Shown one piece after another: positions 53,188-62,264 of a stretch of DNA of 62,278 bases (positions within the stretch are counted from its first letter, which is position 1; each line of letters begins with the position of its first letter). Both the position numbers and the translations under genes were made by a program. The DNA comes from CAZEHJ01 sp964512485. Lineage in GTDB: Bacteria > Bacteroidota > Rhodothermia > Rhodothermales > UBA10348. The DNA lies in NCBI GenBank assembly GCA_964512485.1, contig CAZEHJ010000011.1, forward strand, positions 1 through 62,278, given 5' to 3'. The notes under the pieces were generated by a model. The model ran no database searches and had not been told where the DNA came from. It worked only from the letters and a program-made list of their open reading frames with translations.

Positions 53188-53742
53188 TTGTTTCTTTTTC
53201 TTCGTAAAGACTGGCTGAATATCTGCACAGTCAGCACTCCCACCTGGTTGACGGCGGTGTTGGTGTTTTCGTTCGTGAATCCCCGGCCTCTTGTGGGACA
53301 AAGGCTTGAGCCGATCGGGAGTCACCTTGTAGTTGGAATATCAGGAATCGACGGTTACGGTCTTCAGCTCGGGGCCATCTCAGCCAGAACGCTCTACGCG
53401 ACGGAGTTGGTGCTGCTGTCCGATCTGCAACCTCTGCTTTCGGGGTCGGACGCGAGGTCGCGTGCGGTGCTGATGCCGGGGGTTTCAGTACGGCTGCTCG
53501 GGTTCGAGCGATTGATTGGCGGAGCTCCTTACCGAGGATATGATCTGGATGTGGGATTCAGAGCGGGACCCGGACTTTCGTTTTCACAAGACGAAACGCA
53601 GGCCGACAAGGACCGAAGGTTTGAACTCGTGGTTGAGCCATTCGTCCGCATGACCGCGGCTCGCTCGAGGAAGTGGATCTGGTACTCAGAGGCGGGAATC
53701 AGCCGCCCGAACGTAAGGGTTGGGCTCTGGATCCGGTATTGA
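53188..53742 (+). CDS. Hypothetical secreted protein
   Basis: Up to 184 aa. A hydrophobic stretch WLTAVLVFSFVNPRPLVGQ may act as a signal peptide, followed by beta-rich sequence (GISGIDGYGLQLGAISARTL, VEPFVRMTAARSRKWIW) ending in aromatic GLWIRY, suggestive of a small barrel. Starts are uncertain: TTG 53188, or TTG in DWLNICT. It is convergent with the phosphatase gene and divergent from ychF. I cannot name a family. Confidence 0.55.
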   Translation: MFLFLRKDWLNICTVSTPTWLTAVLVFSFVNPRPLVGQRLEPIGSHLVVGISGIDGYGLQLGAISARTLYATELVLLSDLQPLLSGSDARSRAVLMPGVSVRLLGFERLIGGAPYRGYDLDVGFRAGPGLSFSQDETQADKDRRFELVVEPFVRMTAARSRKWIWYSEAGISRPNVRVGLWIRY

Positions 53743-53786
53743 GCGTTGAGACGTGGACCATGATTTCGGGCGCGTCTCGACCAGTG

Positions 53787-54443
53787 CTACCCCACAAACG
53801 GAATTGTATAAAACCTTCGCTCTGGAAGGCGCACGGCCGTAAGATGTCCCAGAGACGGGTGTGTATAAAAAACACACCCCGTATCGATGTTGATTAACTG
53901 CTCTGTATTCATGGGGGCGGATACCGGCGTGTGGCCGCAAACGACGGTTTTTTCCCAAGGCAATTCCGTGGCCTTCAGATGACCTCTCTCCCACAAGTAC
54001 ACCATGGGGTCGTTCTCTTCGAGGTTTTCGGCTATCGTGAGCCCCGGCCTCAGGCCCGCGTGAACAAAGAAAAACTCATCTGTTTCCAGATACAGCTTCG
54101 TCTCGCGGACCCACTGGATGTGCTCGTCGGATATGACTGAGCCTTCTCCATTCGTGCCGTAGCTGTCCAGCGTTGTCATTCCCCCGTTTATGGCCCACAG
54201 GTCGTATTCACCGTTGTCCAGATAGCCGAGCATAAGCTCTTCGTGATTACCGCGAAGAAACGTGCACTCGACCTCTTCGCTGAGTTTGATCAGCCGATCT
54301 ATCACCCCTTTTGAATCCGGACCCCTATCTATATAGTCTCCTATAAATACGATGTGGTCATCGGGCTGGAGGTTTACCTTTTTCAGAATGGCATCCAGCG
54401 AAATCGCGCAGCCATGTATGTCTCCAACAGCTATCAGCCCCAT
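53787..54443 (-). CDS. PP2A-like serine/threonine protein phosphatase
   Basis: 218-aa metallophosphatase of the PrpA/PrpB/ApaH-like group. Motifs in order: GDIHG, GDYIDRGPDS, RGNHEELMLG, HAGLRPG and CGHTP, covering all bimetal ligands. Probably cytoplasmic; a candidate to reverse phosphorylation by the window's Ser/Thr kinases, although diadenosine tetraphosphatase activity is also possible. 37 bp downstream of nusB, same strand. Confidence 0.93.
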   Translation of the reverse strand: MGLIAVGDIHGCAISLDAILKKVNLQPDDHIVFIGDYIDRGPDSKGVIDRLIKLSEEVECTFLRGNHEELMLGYLDNGEYDLWAINGGMTTLDSYGTNGEGSVISDEHIQWVRETKLYLETDEFFFVHAGLRPGLTIAENLEENDPMVYLWERGHLKATELPWEKTVVCGHTPVSAPMNTEQLINIDTGCVFYTHPSLGHLTAVRLPERRFYTIPFVG

Positions 54444-54480
54444 GTCGGAACTCCCTCAATCTGATTTTTTTCTGCGCCTC

Positions 54481-54969
54481 TCATGCTTTCTCCTGCGTCG
54501 TGCGCTGCGCGATGCTTTCCATTCCGACCAGTCCACGACCGGACTTTTTCAGTCTGCCTTCTTTCTGAAAGTCGAGCAGCACGGCGTCCAGAATTCCATT
54601 GATGAACTGTCCGCTGCGGTTCGTGCTGTAGCGCTTGGCAACCTCAATAGCCTCGTTGATTGACACCTTTGGCGGGATGTCCTCGAAGTGAAGCATTTCA
54701 CAAATGGCCATTCTCAATAGCAACCGATCAATTAGAGCGATGCGCGACAACTCCCAATTCTTGGTGTATCGCTCCACAATTTCGTCCGCTTCCTCTGCTA
54801 TATCGAGAGAACGAAGAAATATCTTCTTTGCGAAGTCTTTCGCCGTTTTGTCCGTACCCAACTGTTCATCGATGATAGTCTCGACCACGTGGTCTGCATC
54901 ATCGCCTCCGATGGTAAAAGCATACATGGCTTGCATGGCCCTTTCACGGGCTTCTCTGCGACTACTCAT
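54481..54969 (-). CDS. nusB: Transcription antitermination factor NusB
   Basis: 162-aa all-helical RNA-binding protein supporting rRNA antitermination with NusE (S10). MSSRREARERAMQAMYAF at the start and SRIALIDRLLLRMAICEML, PKVSINEAIEVAKRYSTNRSG and FINGILDAVL are the NusB signature. The phosphatase gene is next. Confidence 0.96.
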   Translation of the reverse strand: MSSRREARERAMQAMYAFTIGGDDADHVVETIIDEQLGTDKTAKDFAKKIFLRSLDIAEEADEIVERYTKNWELSRIALIDRLLLRMAICEMLHFEDIPPKVSINEAIEVAKRYSTNRSGQFINGILDAVLLDFQKEGRLKKSGRGLVGMESIAQRTTQEKA

Positions 54970-55173
54970 CTGTTACAAACAGCCTTTCAAAAAACTTTGG
55001 TGCGTCTCCGATTCCGACTGTGGACTCGGCTCTGGGGTTGCCTAGAATACCCTTCTTAAATAAGTAATTCAATCGTTGACTACGTATTAGAGAAGCCTTT
55101 ACACGAATGAGGGTATTTCGCGCTGTGCTGAAGGGTCTGTTAATGACTGTCCTGTACCGTTTTACACCCGTTC

Positions 55174-57327
55174 ATGACCCTTTTTCGCATTCGTGTCATC
55201 ATCTTTCTTTTTGTCGTTGCCATTTCAACCAGCATCGAACGGGTTTCTTCTCGATCGTCGTGCTCGAACTCTTTTCGTGTGGATCAGACTGAACCTGTGT
55301 TCATTCGCGGGACTGTCAGCCAATCCCGTGTAGGCACAGACATATTTGTTGCGCCCGGGTGCGGAGCCCGATTCTATCCTACCCTGGCAAACGCAGGTTT
55401 GCATGCGGGTGATTTCGTCCTCGTTTCGGCCGATATCCGCCCCTTGGCGCCTCGGCGAAATCCGTACGACTTCGACGAAAAAGGATTTCTAAGATCAAAA
55501 AATGTGTTCCTCGTTGCCGAGCGACTTCGGGTTTTAGTTGTTGACCACGGCCGTCACGATCGGACACTGCTGTTTCTTTGGAAGGCCCGCTCGTGGGTTG
55601 CCACGAGAATCGAGGGTGTATATGAAGACACCGAGATTTCCGGGCTGCTGAATGCGATGTTACTCGGAGATCGATCCAGAATGCCAACAACAATGAAAGA
55701 AGGATTCCGGGCTACGGGTCTTGCTCACCTTCTCGCAATTTCTGGACTTCATTTTGGGACCATATCCGCTACGTTGCTGGGATTGATCTCGGTGATTTTG
55801 AGGCGCCTTCCGCTGAGCCTTCAAACCCGACGAAGGCTTTCATTCTGGCTCGTCATAGTCGCGATGGCTTTCTATACGTTCCTTGTGAAAGCGTCGCCTT
55901 CTGTAATTCGGGCCTTCGTCATGATGGGTATGACGGTGGCCGCCTGGTCCACGGGTCGGAAGTACATCCTGGGGTCGGCACTATTGCGAGCGTTTCTGGT
56001 TCTGGTCGTGTTGAATCCGATCCAGATTTTCAATGCTGGATTTTTACTTTCGTTTTCTGCAGTCGCTGGTATAGCAGTCGGGTTGCACCTTGGTAGAAGT
56101 CCACGGGTAGTCCTTTTAAAAAAATCATGCTCTCGAAGCACCTGGGCCGTCGTGTTCGCAGTCTGGATTTCGTTTTGTGCGAGCGTATTTACCTCCCCTT
56201 TTGTGCTCTACTTCATCGGTTTCATCCCGCTTCTCTCGTTTTTGCTTGGGCCATTGGCCATATGGCTGACAACCATTTCTCTGGCTCTCAGCTTGGTGAC
56301 AGTTATTTTTTCACCTCTATTGGATTCTTTGGCGCCCTTGTCCATCCTCCTTTTTCATTTTCTATTGTCTCTTGTTGACACTGGATCAACCATCTCTTTC
56401 CAGCCCACTATTCAGCACGCCGTTGGAGAGTGGAATTTTGCAGCATTCATTCTTCTCTTTCTGTTACTCGCCATGGCACGCGTACCATGGCAAATCAGGA
56501 CGGCTCTGATAAACCTGATGTTGCTCGGTGTCTTCATATCAGTTCTGGCACGATCTGAACACGAGTTGGAGGTGTCTTTTCTGGATGTAGGACAAGGCGA
56601 TGCCGCCATCCTTTCCATTGCGGGAAAAACACCATTGGTTGTCGATACTGGACCAGAAAATCGAAGTGGTAGAGCGGTTGCACGTCATCTTTCGGCCGTC
56701 AATAATTCCTCAGCCGAATATGGGGTCGTACTTACCCATCCTCATCAAGATCACACAGGGGGAATGGCATTCCTGACAGAGTCATTGCCTCAGGCGCAGA
56801 TCATTCACAGCGGTTGGTACGAAGATAATAGTTCTCCTTTATCCGCTCCCGGTATCAGGGTTGAAAGGGGACAAACAATCGATTTGATTCCCGAAACAAG
56901 GATCTACGTACTTCATCCTCCTTCCAGCATCGTTCGGTATCCGTCAAGCAATGAAAATGATAATTCCGTCGTGTTGCTTGTTGTTTTCGGTCAGACTCGG
57001 TTTTTACTGCTTGGCGATGTAGAAATGGAAGCAGAGAGGATGGTATTGGACAACTACGCTCCCTTTCTGGGTGTAGACGTTGTAAAAATCGCCCACCACG
57101 GCTCAAAAACAAGTAGTTTGCCTGAGCTGGTCAATGCATCACAACCACGATACGCCGTCGTCAGTGTTGGGCTGAACAATCGCTTTTTACATCCTGATAT
57201 AGACGTATTGGAACGATGGAAAGGCGCTCGCGCCCAGGTGTTATCTACAGCCGAACACGGTGCAATCGAATTTAAAACTGATGGACTGACTCTGCAGCCC
57301 TACCGACCCATGGTCAGTGGTCGATGA
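55174..57327 (+). CDS. comEC: ComEC/Rec2 DNA uptake channel
   Basis: 717-aa inner-membrane protein for single-strand DNA uptake in natural transformation. Order: two N-terminal hydrophobic segments, OB-fold-like DUF4131 region (~50-130), competence domain with MLLGDRSRMPTTMKEGFRAT and GLAHLLAISGLHFG (~155-430, about eight helices), and C-terminal metallo-beta-lactamase-like domain with LDVGQGDAAILSIAGK, THPHQDHTGGM and IAHHGSKTSS (~475-710). The His/Asp ligands are intact. It overlaps the usp gene by 14 bp at the 3' end (convergent). Confidence 0.95.
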   Translation: MTLFRIRVIIFLFVVAISTSIERVSSRSSCSNSFRVDQTEPVFIRGTVSQSRVGTDIFVAPGCGARFYPTLANAGLHAGDFVLVSADIRPLAPRRNPYDFDEKGFLRSKNVFLVAERLRVLVVDHGRHDRTLLFLWKARSWVATRIEGVYEDTEISGLLNAMLLGDRSRMPTTMKEGFRATGLAHLLAISGLHFGTISATLLGLISVILRRLPLSLQTRRRLSFWLVIVAMAFYTFLVKASPSVIRAFVMMGMTVAAWSTGRKYILGSALLRAFLVLVVLNPIQIFNAGFLLSFSAVAGIAVGLHLGRSPRVVLLKKSCSRSTWAVVFAVWISFCASVFTSPFVLYFIGFIPLLSFLLGPLAIWLTTISLALSLVTVIFSPLLDSLAPLSILLFHFLLSLVDTGSTISFQPTIQHAVGEWNFAAFILLFLLLAMARVPWQIRTALINLMLLGVFISVLARSEHELEVSFLDVGQGDAAILSIAGKTPLVVDTGPENRSGRAVARHLSAVNNSSAEYGVVLTHPHQDHTGGMAFLTESLPQAQIIHSGWYEDNSSPLSAPGIRVERGQTIDLIPETRIYVLHPPSSIVRYPSSNENDNSVVLLVVFGQTRFLLLGDVEMEAERMVLDNYAPFLGVDVVKIAHHGSKTSSLPELVNASQPRYAVVSVGLNNRFLHPDIDVLERWKGARAQVLSTAEHGAIEFKTDGLTLQPYRPMVSGR

Positions 57328-58153
57328 ACACGGCGATCTTCTGGTTGTCAGAAAGGTGATCCGTCGTGGGGCTTAGTTTGTACCCGCGCACTCCTTTACT
57401 GGTGTGGGCTCCGGCCACAATCAAGTCAGCTCCTCCAGCTTCAGCCTGCTCCAGTATACAGGTGGCCGGATCGGCATCTACCATACTCACCACACGTACC
57501 GGAAAACCGTGATGTTCGAGGTACGTCTTCGTCAGTTCCAGATGTAGTTCAGCGTCCACATCATCCTTTTCGTGCGCATAAAGTACTTCCACCTCTATGT
57601 CCCTCCCGAAAGGTGCCATATGAATGAATCTTCTTATGGCTCTGGCTGAGGAGTTTTCACCGTTTGTGGCATAAAGAACCTTTTTAACTTCGCGATATCC
57701 TTTCGGCACAATCAGACTTGGCCCGATAGTGTTGTGGAAGACACCCGCCAGTGTGTTTGTCCGTTGTTTGGGGTGACTGTAGAAGAAATGTGGATCACAT
57801 CCCATGACGAGTAAATCATGGTATTTCATGTCCTCCACGATACGCTGAAACGGCACTCCTTCTTCGACAGCCTCAACGTGTTTGACACCAGATCCTTCGA
57901 CATACTTTTCAAAATCATCGATCAGACCACGGGCTTTCTCTCTCGTTTCCTGAGTCAGATTTTCCTTCAGCTTTTCTGCGTAGTACATCGATCCGATTCC
58001 ACCGCCTCTTGAACTCGCTTCAATCATGTGCGTGTCAACAACGGCGAGTCCAGTTATCAGAGATCCATTTTCGCGGGCAATACGAACGGCAAACTGGGTG
58101 GCAACCAGGGAATCAGTATCTGGGTCGAGAGCAACAAGAATGCGTTTTATCAT
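57314..58153 (-). CDS. Two-domain universal stress protein
   Basis: 279-aa protein with two tandem USP domains (residues 1-~145 and ~150-279). MIKRILVALDPDTDSLVATQ is the first strand and nucleotide-binding loop; DLLVMGCDPHFF closes domain 1; DLIVAGAHTSKGVRGYKLS is the ATP-loop-like segment of domain 2. Cytoplasmic stress-related role; no specific partner can be inferred. The promoter must lie in 58154-58672. Confidence 0.92.
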   Translation of the reverse strand: MIKRILVALDPDTDSLVATQFAVRIARENGSLITGLAVVDTHMIEASSRGGGIGSMYYAEKLKENLTQETREKARGLIDDFEKYVEGSGVKHVEAVEEGVPFQRIVEDMKYHDLLVMGCDPHFFYSHPKQRTNTLAGVFHNTIGPSLIVPKGYREVKKVLYATNGENSSARAIRRFIHMAPFGRDIEVEVLYAHEKDDVDAELHLELTKTYLEHHGFPVRVVSMVDADPATCILEQAEAGGADLIVAGAHTSKGVRGYKLSPTTDHLSDNQKIAVFIDH

Positions 58154-58672
58154 GATTCAAATAGAGCAGTAGTGATGTCGACTGTCTTTGTGAAAGGTAC
58201 ACGCTCCGAAGTCGCGTCACAACGACTCTTAGACCTCAAGGGGAGGATCATCCGTTAATACACGGTCATCAACAGCTCTTATAAATGATATATAAGAATA
58301 TTGTTTTAGTAGTCATTCGTAATAGGGACTGTGGATTTGTTTAAAACAATATTTTCAACCCCCGTTGACCCAGCTATGTGAATGGAATTGTTGATTGTTT
58401 TCCCCAGTTGGTTGGTCATGGGGCGCCTGTTAAGAGTTTGACTTGCGGGATTTGGCTGCCACAGCAAACATATCCACGATAATCCACAGTGATTTTGTGG
58501 ATAGGTCAATCGAAACTTTCAACCGTGAGGCCTGTGTGTGAAAATGGTTCAACAAAAGTGACCAACTCCAATTTTTTCAACAGGTCTCAACAATGAGGTC
58601 ACATATCTACAGGAGAAAACATTTTACAAACCTGTTTTCAACAGTGGCCTGTTGAATGACACGGTGGCCAGA
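58154..58672. other. 519-bp non-coding region with DnaA-box-like and TTTCAACA motifs
   Basis: AT-rich, no supported gene. DnaA-box-like 9-mers: taatccaca (58480-58488) and tgtggatag (58496-58504), each one mismatch from TTATCCACA or its complement, and tgtggattt (58330-58338), two mismatches. TTTCAAC-type motifs recur at about 58351, 58517, 58547, 58573, 58585 and 58635, and an inverted copy forms a ttcaacag-tggc-ctgttgaa hairpin (58637-58656). Could be a replication-related or regulatory region, and includes the usp promoter. Confidence 0.5.
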
Positions 58673-60007
58673 CTACCGCCCGAGAAGCCTGAACATTTCA
58701 GATTTGTACGCCTCAACCCCAGGCTGATCAAACGGATTGATACCCAGCAAATACCCTCCCAGCGAGACGGCATGTTCGAAGAAATAGACGAGGCGGCCAA
58801 TGTTCTCTTCAGAGATGCTGTCCATCGTGATGGACTGAACGGGGACTCCGCCCGCAAGATGGGCTTCCATCGTTCCAGAATAGGCAGCTTTATTTACCTC
58901 GGTCAAGGTTTTACCAGCCACATAATTGAGCCCGTCCGGATCCTTAGAATCGAAAGGAATCTCGGCTGAGCGCCGGTCGTCATCAACAATCAAAAACGTC
59001 TCGATCAGGTTGCGCTTGCCTTCTTGTACATACTGCCCGATAGAATGAAGATCGGTCGTGTAGGTACAGGTAGCAGGGAAAAGACCTCTTTTGTCCTTGC
59101 CCTCGCTTTCTCCAAACAATTGCTGCCACCAGGCGCTCAGTCCTGCCAGGCGCGGCTCGAAGACGGACAACAATTCGGTCGTATAACCACTTTCGTGGAG
59201 GCCATACCGGGTCATGGCGTAGTCCAGGGCAGGATTGTCGACGGGTGATGATAGTTCGTTCATCATGGCAACCGATCCGTAGAAAAGGGAGCGGATGTCA
59301 AACCCGGCTGCCGCAATCGGAATCAGTCCCGCAGGTGAGAGGAGCGAAAAACGACCACCTATATCGGTAGGAATATCAAATGTCCTGTAGCCCAATTCAA
59401 GAGCCAACGCCCTGAGGGCACCGCGCTCGGGGTCTGTCGTGGCAATAATGCGATCTGAGCTATCAGAAAAGTGGCTCTCCATCCATTGTCTGGCAAACCT
59501 GAAGGCAATTGCGGGTTCAAGTGTAGTCCCGCTTTTGGAAATCACGTTGACATACACGGACTTGCCCTCGAGAGAATCAAAAAGCTGGGTCAGGTACGAG
59601 TCTGAAACATGATGGCCGGCGAAGATCACATCAAGAGGTGAGTTGTCGGTCTCGGCCCCTTCATTGCCAAGAGTGGGTTGACGAAAATACGGAGACAGGG
59701 CCTCGATGACAGCCTTCGCTCCCAGATACGAACCACCAATGCCGATACAAATCAGCACATCGGCTTCTCGACGAATCTCCTTTGCCAGTGATGCTATTTC
59801 CTCGAGGAGGGCATCGTTGGGATCCTGCAGAATCCTGCGCCATCCGAGCCATTCACTACCTGTGCCGGTTCCCGCCAACAAGGCTTCGTGCGCAGCACGC
59901 GCTCGCCCAGCGAGGCCACCAGGTCCATTTTGGCCCGGCACAGATTCTTGGGCGGCCACGTGTGGACCCATGAATTTGGCTGCCTTATCGAAAGAAAATC
60001 GAAGCAT
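58673..60007 (-). CDS. pgi: Glucose-6-phosphate isomerase
   Basis: 444-aa glycolytic isomerase interconverting glucose-6-phosphate and fructose-6-phosphate. CIGIGGSYLGAKAVIEAL, SKSGTTLEPAIAFRFARQW and GKTLTEVNKAAYSGTMEAHL match the bacterial class. The length is typical of the short (GPI-A, Bacillus-like) form. Divergent from moeA with an 83-bp gap. Confidence 0.96.
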   Translation of the reverse strand: MLRFSFDKAAKFMGPHVAAQESVPGQNGPGGLAGRARAAHEALLAGTGTGSEWLGWRRILQDPNDALLEEIASLAKEIRREADVLICIGIGGSYLGAKAVIEALSPYFRQPTLGNEGAETDNSPLDVIFAGHHVSDSYLTQLFDSLEGKSVYVNVISKSGTTLEPAIAFRFARQWMESHFSDSSDRIIATTDPERGALRALALELGYRTFDIPTDIGGRFSLLSPAGLIPIAAAGFDIRSLFYGSVAMMNELSSPVDNPALDYAMTRYGLHESGYTTELLSVFEPRLAGLSAWWQQLFGESEGKDKRGLFPATCTYTTDLHSIGQYVQEGKRNLIETFLIVDDDRRSAEIPFDSKDPDGLNYVAGKTLTEVNKAAYSGTMEAHLAGGVPVQSITMDSISEENIGRLVYFFEHAVSLGGYLLGINPFDQPGVEAYKSEMFRLLGR

Positions 60008-60090
60008 GTGGTGCGGTAATCGTCGAAACGTAGTAAGTACGATGCAGGTACTATCTTATGGGTCCAAATTAGTGACATCGACGCTCTTAT

Positions 60091-61320
60091 ATGCGAACAT
60101 TCATCTCTTTCGAAGAAGCGCGCAAAATTGTACTTGAAAGTGGGCAGACAACAGGATCTGAAACTGTACCACTGAACGAAGCACATGGTAGGGTTCTGTA
60201 TGGTGTTCATGATGCCCAGTGTGACATCCCGCCGTTTGCGAGTTCGGCCATGGACGGATACGCGGTTCGAGCGGAGGATTTTGAGAACGACAACCCGTCA
60301 CTGCGTGTCGTTGACCACATCGCAGCAGGAAGAGTTTCCGATATCACATTGACTTCGGGGACGTGTTCAGAAATAATGACGGGCGCTGTAATACCAGAGG
60401 GTGCCGATGCTGTTGTGCCGATAGAATGGGTCGCTGAGAGGAGCGAAAACGTGGTGTCCTTTACCTCGGCCCCGAAGCCGGGCCGACACATTCGTCCCGC
60501 GGCAGAAGATGTAAGAAAAGGAGATCGTGTTTTTATGGGTGGAGAGGTAGTCACACCGCCCATAGTCGGCATGCTGGCATCCATTGGCGTCGATCCGGTT
60601 CTTGTTTCCCGACGTCCCGAGGTGGCTATCATATCGACGGGAGATGAAATAGTGGATCCGATCACCCTTCCCGGACCTGGCCAGATTCGCAATTCCAACG
60701 GCCCCTCCCTCAGGGAACAGGTGGTATCAAGTGGAGGAGCGTGCGCCGCGTTTCACCATGCACCCGATGACGAGTCGGCAATCAAGAGAGTGGTTGAGGG
60801 GTGTGCTGGCTCCGACCTGATCATCTTTTCAGGGGGTGTGTCGGTGGGCGCGCACGATCATGTAAAAACTGTCCTTGAAGAAATGGGAGCGGAAATGCTC
60901 TTCTGGAAAGTCAAACAGCGCCCGGGCAAACCCTTGGCGTTTGGAAAACTGAAGGACTCGCTGTTCATGGGGCTTCCGGGAAACCCGGTATCATCAGCCA
61001 TGTGTTTCGAGATCTACGCTCGGCCGCTCATAAGAAAGATGCTGGGTATCGCGCAGGTAAGCGGACCGCGGCTCAAAGCGAGATTGGTCAGAGAAACGAA
61101 AAAGGTGGAAGGCCTGCACTTTTTTGCCCGAGGAATTGCCAGCCAGGATGAGGGCGGCAGGCTGAAGGTAGAAGATGCCGGCCCCCAGCAGTCGAATCTT
61201 TATGGAACGGTGGTGAGGGCTAATTGCATCATCCATCTTCCCCAGGAGACACGTGTTGCCCAGGCGGGGACGGATGTCGAAATCGAATTGTTCGAGTGGG
61301 CGGGAATCAGTCCTGCTTGA
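60091..61320 (+). CDS. moeA: Molybdopterin molybdenumtransferase MoeA
   Basis: 409-aa enzyme inserting molybdate into molybdopterin. Motifs: PPFASSAMDGYAVRAEDF, IMTGAVIPEGADAVVPIE, STGDEIVDP, FSGGVSVGAHDHVKTVLEE, RPGKPLAFGKL and GLPGNPVSSAMCFE. No other molybdenum-cofactor gene is in the window. The 3' end overlaps the regulator gene by 14 bp (convergent). Confidence 0.96.
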   Translation: MRTFISFEEARKIVLESGQTTGSETVPLNEAHGRVLYGVHDAQCDIPPFASSAMDGYAVRAEDFENDNPSLRVVDHIAAGRVSDITLTSGTCSEIMTGAVIPEGADAVVPIEWVAERSENVVSFTSAPKPGRHIRPAAEDVRKGDRVFMGGEVVTPPIVGMLASIGVDPVLVSRRPEVAIISTGDEIVDPITLPGPGQIRNSNGPSLREQVVSSGGACAAFHHAPDDESAIKRVVEGCAGSDLIIFSGGVSVGAHDHVKTVLEEMGAEMLFWKVKQRPGKPLAFGKLKDSLFMGLPGNPVSSAMCFEIYARPLIRKMLGIAQVSGPRLKARLVRETKKVEGLHFFARGIASQDEGGRLKVEDAGPQQSNLYGTVVRANCIIHLPQETRVAQAGTDVEIELFEWAGISPA

Positions 61321-62089
61321 ACACAGGCTCGAAGTCTCTAACAGGAGGAGTGCTTTGGGATACAGCCTGGCGCCCACGGCGCAACTCCATTTCATAGGCC
61401 ACACGGTCAGAGCGGTAAAATCGCTGCTGAAAGCAAATCTGTTGATTGGCCTCGGTGAAGGATGTTCGTTCGATCAGCAGCAATGCCCTCCCCCACGGAA
61501 CGTCCAGATGTTGGGCAACATCATTGGGCGCATTCACGGCCTCAATTCTGAATATTCCCCGACAGACGCAGATGTCGTGCTCACTTTCCAGCACTCCATA
61601 AATGGACGTCTTCTCAAGGTCCTGCTTTTCCAACAAGTGAGCATAAAACATCGGAAGCCAGGTACGGTCGTAAGCGAGGGTCTCGCCATCCCCCCTCCTG
61701 AGTCTATCTATCCGGTATATGACAGTGCCACTATCGACACCCAGTTGAGCAGCGACCCTGGGCCCGGCCGCTTCGGTCTCGCGCTCCAGGACGACAGACT
61801 CGGGTGCCAACCCGGCGGCCTCCATGTCCTCAACAAAATCAGATAGCCGATCCAGCCCATGATGCAGCTTGTTATCACTCACGAAAGATCCGAGGCCCTG
61901 TCGACGGTAGATCAGATTTTCAGATTCCAGGGTTTGCAATGCGCGTCGAACAGTAATTCTGCTGACTCCGAACTGATTTCCGAGCTGATTCTCTGAAGGG
62001 AGTTGATCGTTTTCGAGAAGGCTGCCGGATTCGATCTGGTCCCGAATCCAGGAGCTGACCTTCTCGTGGCGAGGTGTTGCTGATGCCAT
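61307..62089 (-). CDS. GntR family (HutC subfamily) transcriptional regulator
   Basis: 260-aa repressor-type regulator. N-terminal winged helix-turn-helix: WIRDQIESGSLLENDQLPSE then LGNQFGVSRITVRRALQTLE and RRQGLGSFVS. The C-terminal UTRA effector-binding domain (~85-245) has EAAGPRVAAQLGVDSGTVIY and YDRTWLPMFYAHLLE. The effector is unknown; HutC-type members sense urocanate, amino sugars or fatty acids. Two inverted operator-like decamers lie upstream, so it may control itself and a divergent gene beyond the window. Confidence 0.93.
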   Translation of the reverse strand: MASATPRHEKVSSWIRDQIESGSLLENDQLPSENQLGNQFGVSRITVRRALQTLESENLIYRRQGLGSFVSDNKLHHGLDRLSDFVEDMEAAGLAPESVVLERETEAAGPRVAAQLGVDSGTVIYRIDRLRRGDGETLAYDRTWLPMFYAHLLEKQDLEKTSIYGVLESEHDICVCRGIFRIEAVNAPNDVAQHLDVPWGRALLLIERTSFTEANQQICFQQRFYRSDRVAYEMELRRGRQAVSQSTPPVRDFEPVFKQD

Positions 62090-62158
62090 TGTCTTTCACG
62101 TTCGATGAGAGCGGGCGGCTCCTCATCAGAGCCGCACCCAACCTACGTAATTCAAACG

Positions 62159-62168
62159 TGTAATGACA
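62159..62168. promoter_or_regulatory. Operator-like decamer (TGTAATGACA)
   Basis: This decamer is the exact reverse complement of the one at 62267-62276. It lies 70 bp upstream of the GntR/HutC gene start. Confidence 0.45.
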
Positions 62169-62264
62169 GGCATTCGGCCAGATCATTATACACATTGAAA
62201 ATCGGCATATAACAAGTTTTTGTAGGGATTGGGACGACACGCCACAAGGAACTCTCAGGACAAA

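Noticed and set aside
53098..53325. Upstream extension of the YchF frame
   Set aside because: YchF proteins start at the MALRCGIVGLPNVGKS strand; the extension is low-complexity and basic.
54352..54663. 103-codon plus-strand frame over the nusB/phosphatase junction
   Set aside because: Antisense to two conserved genes.
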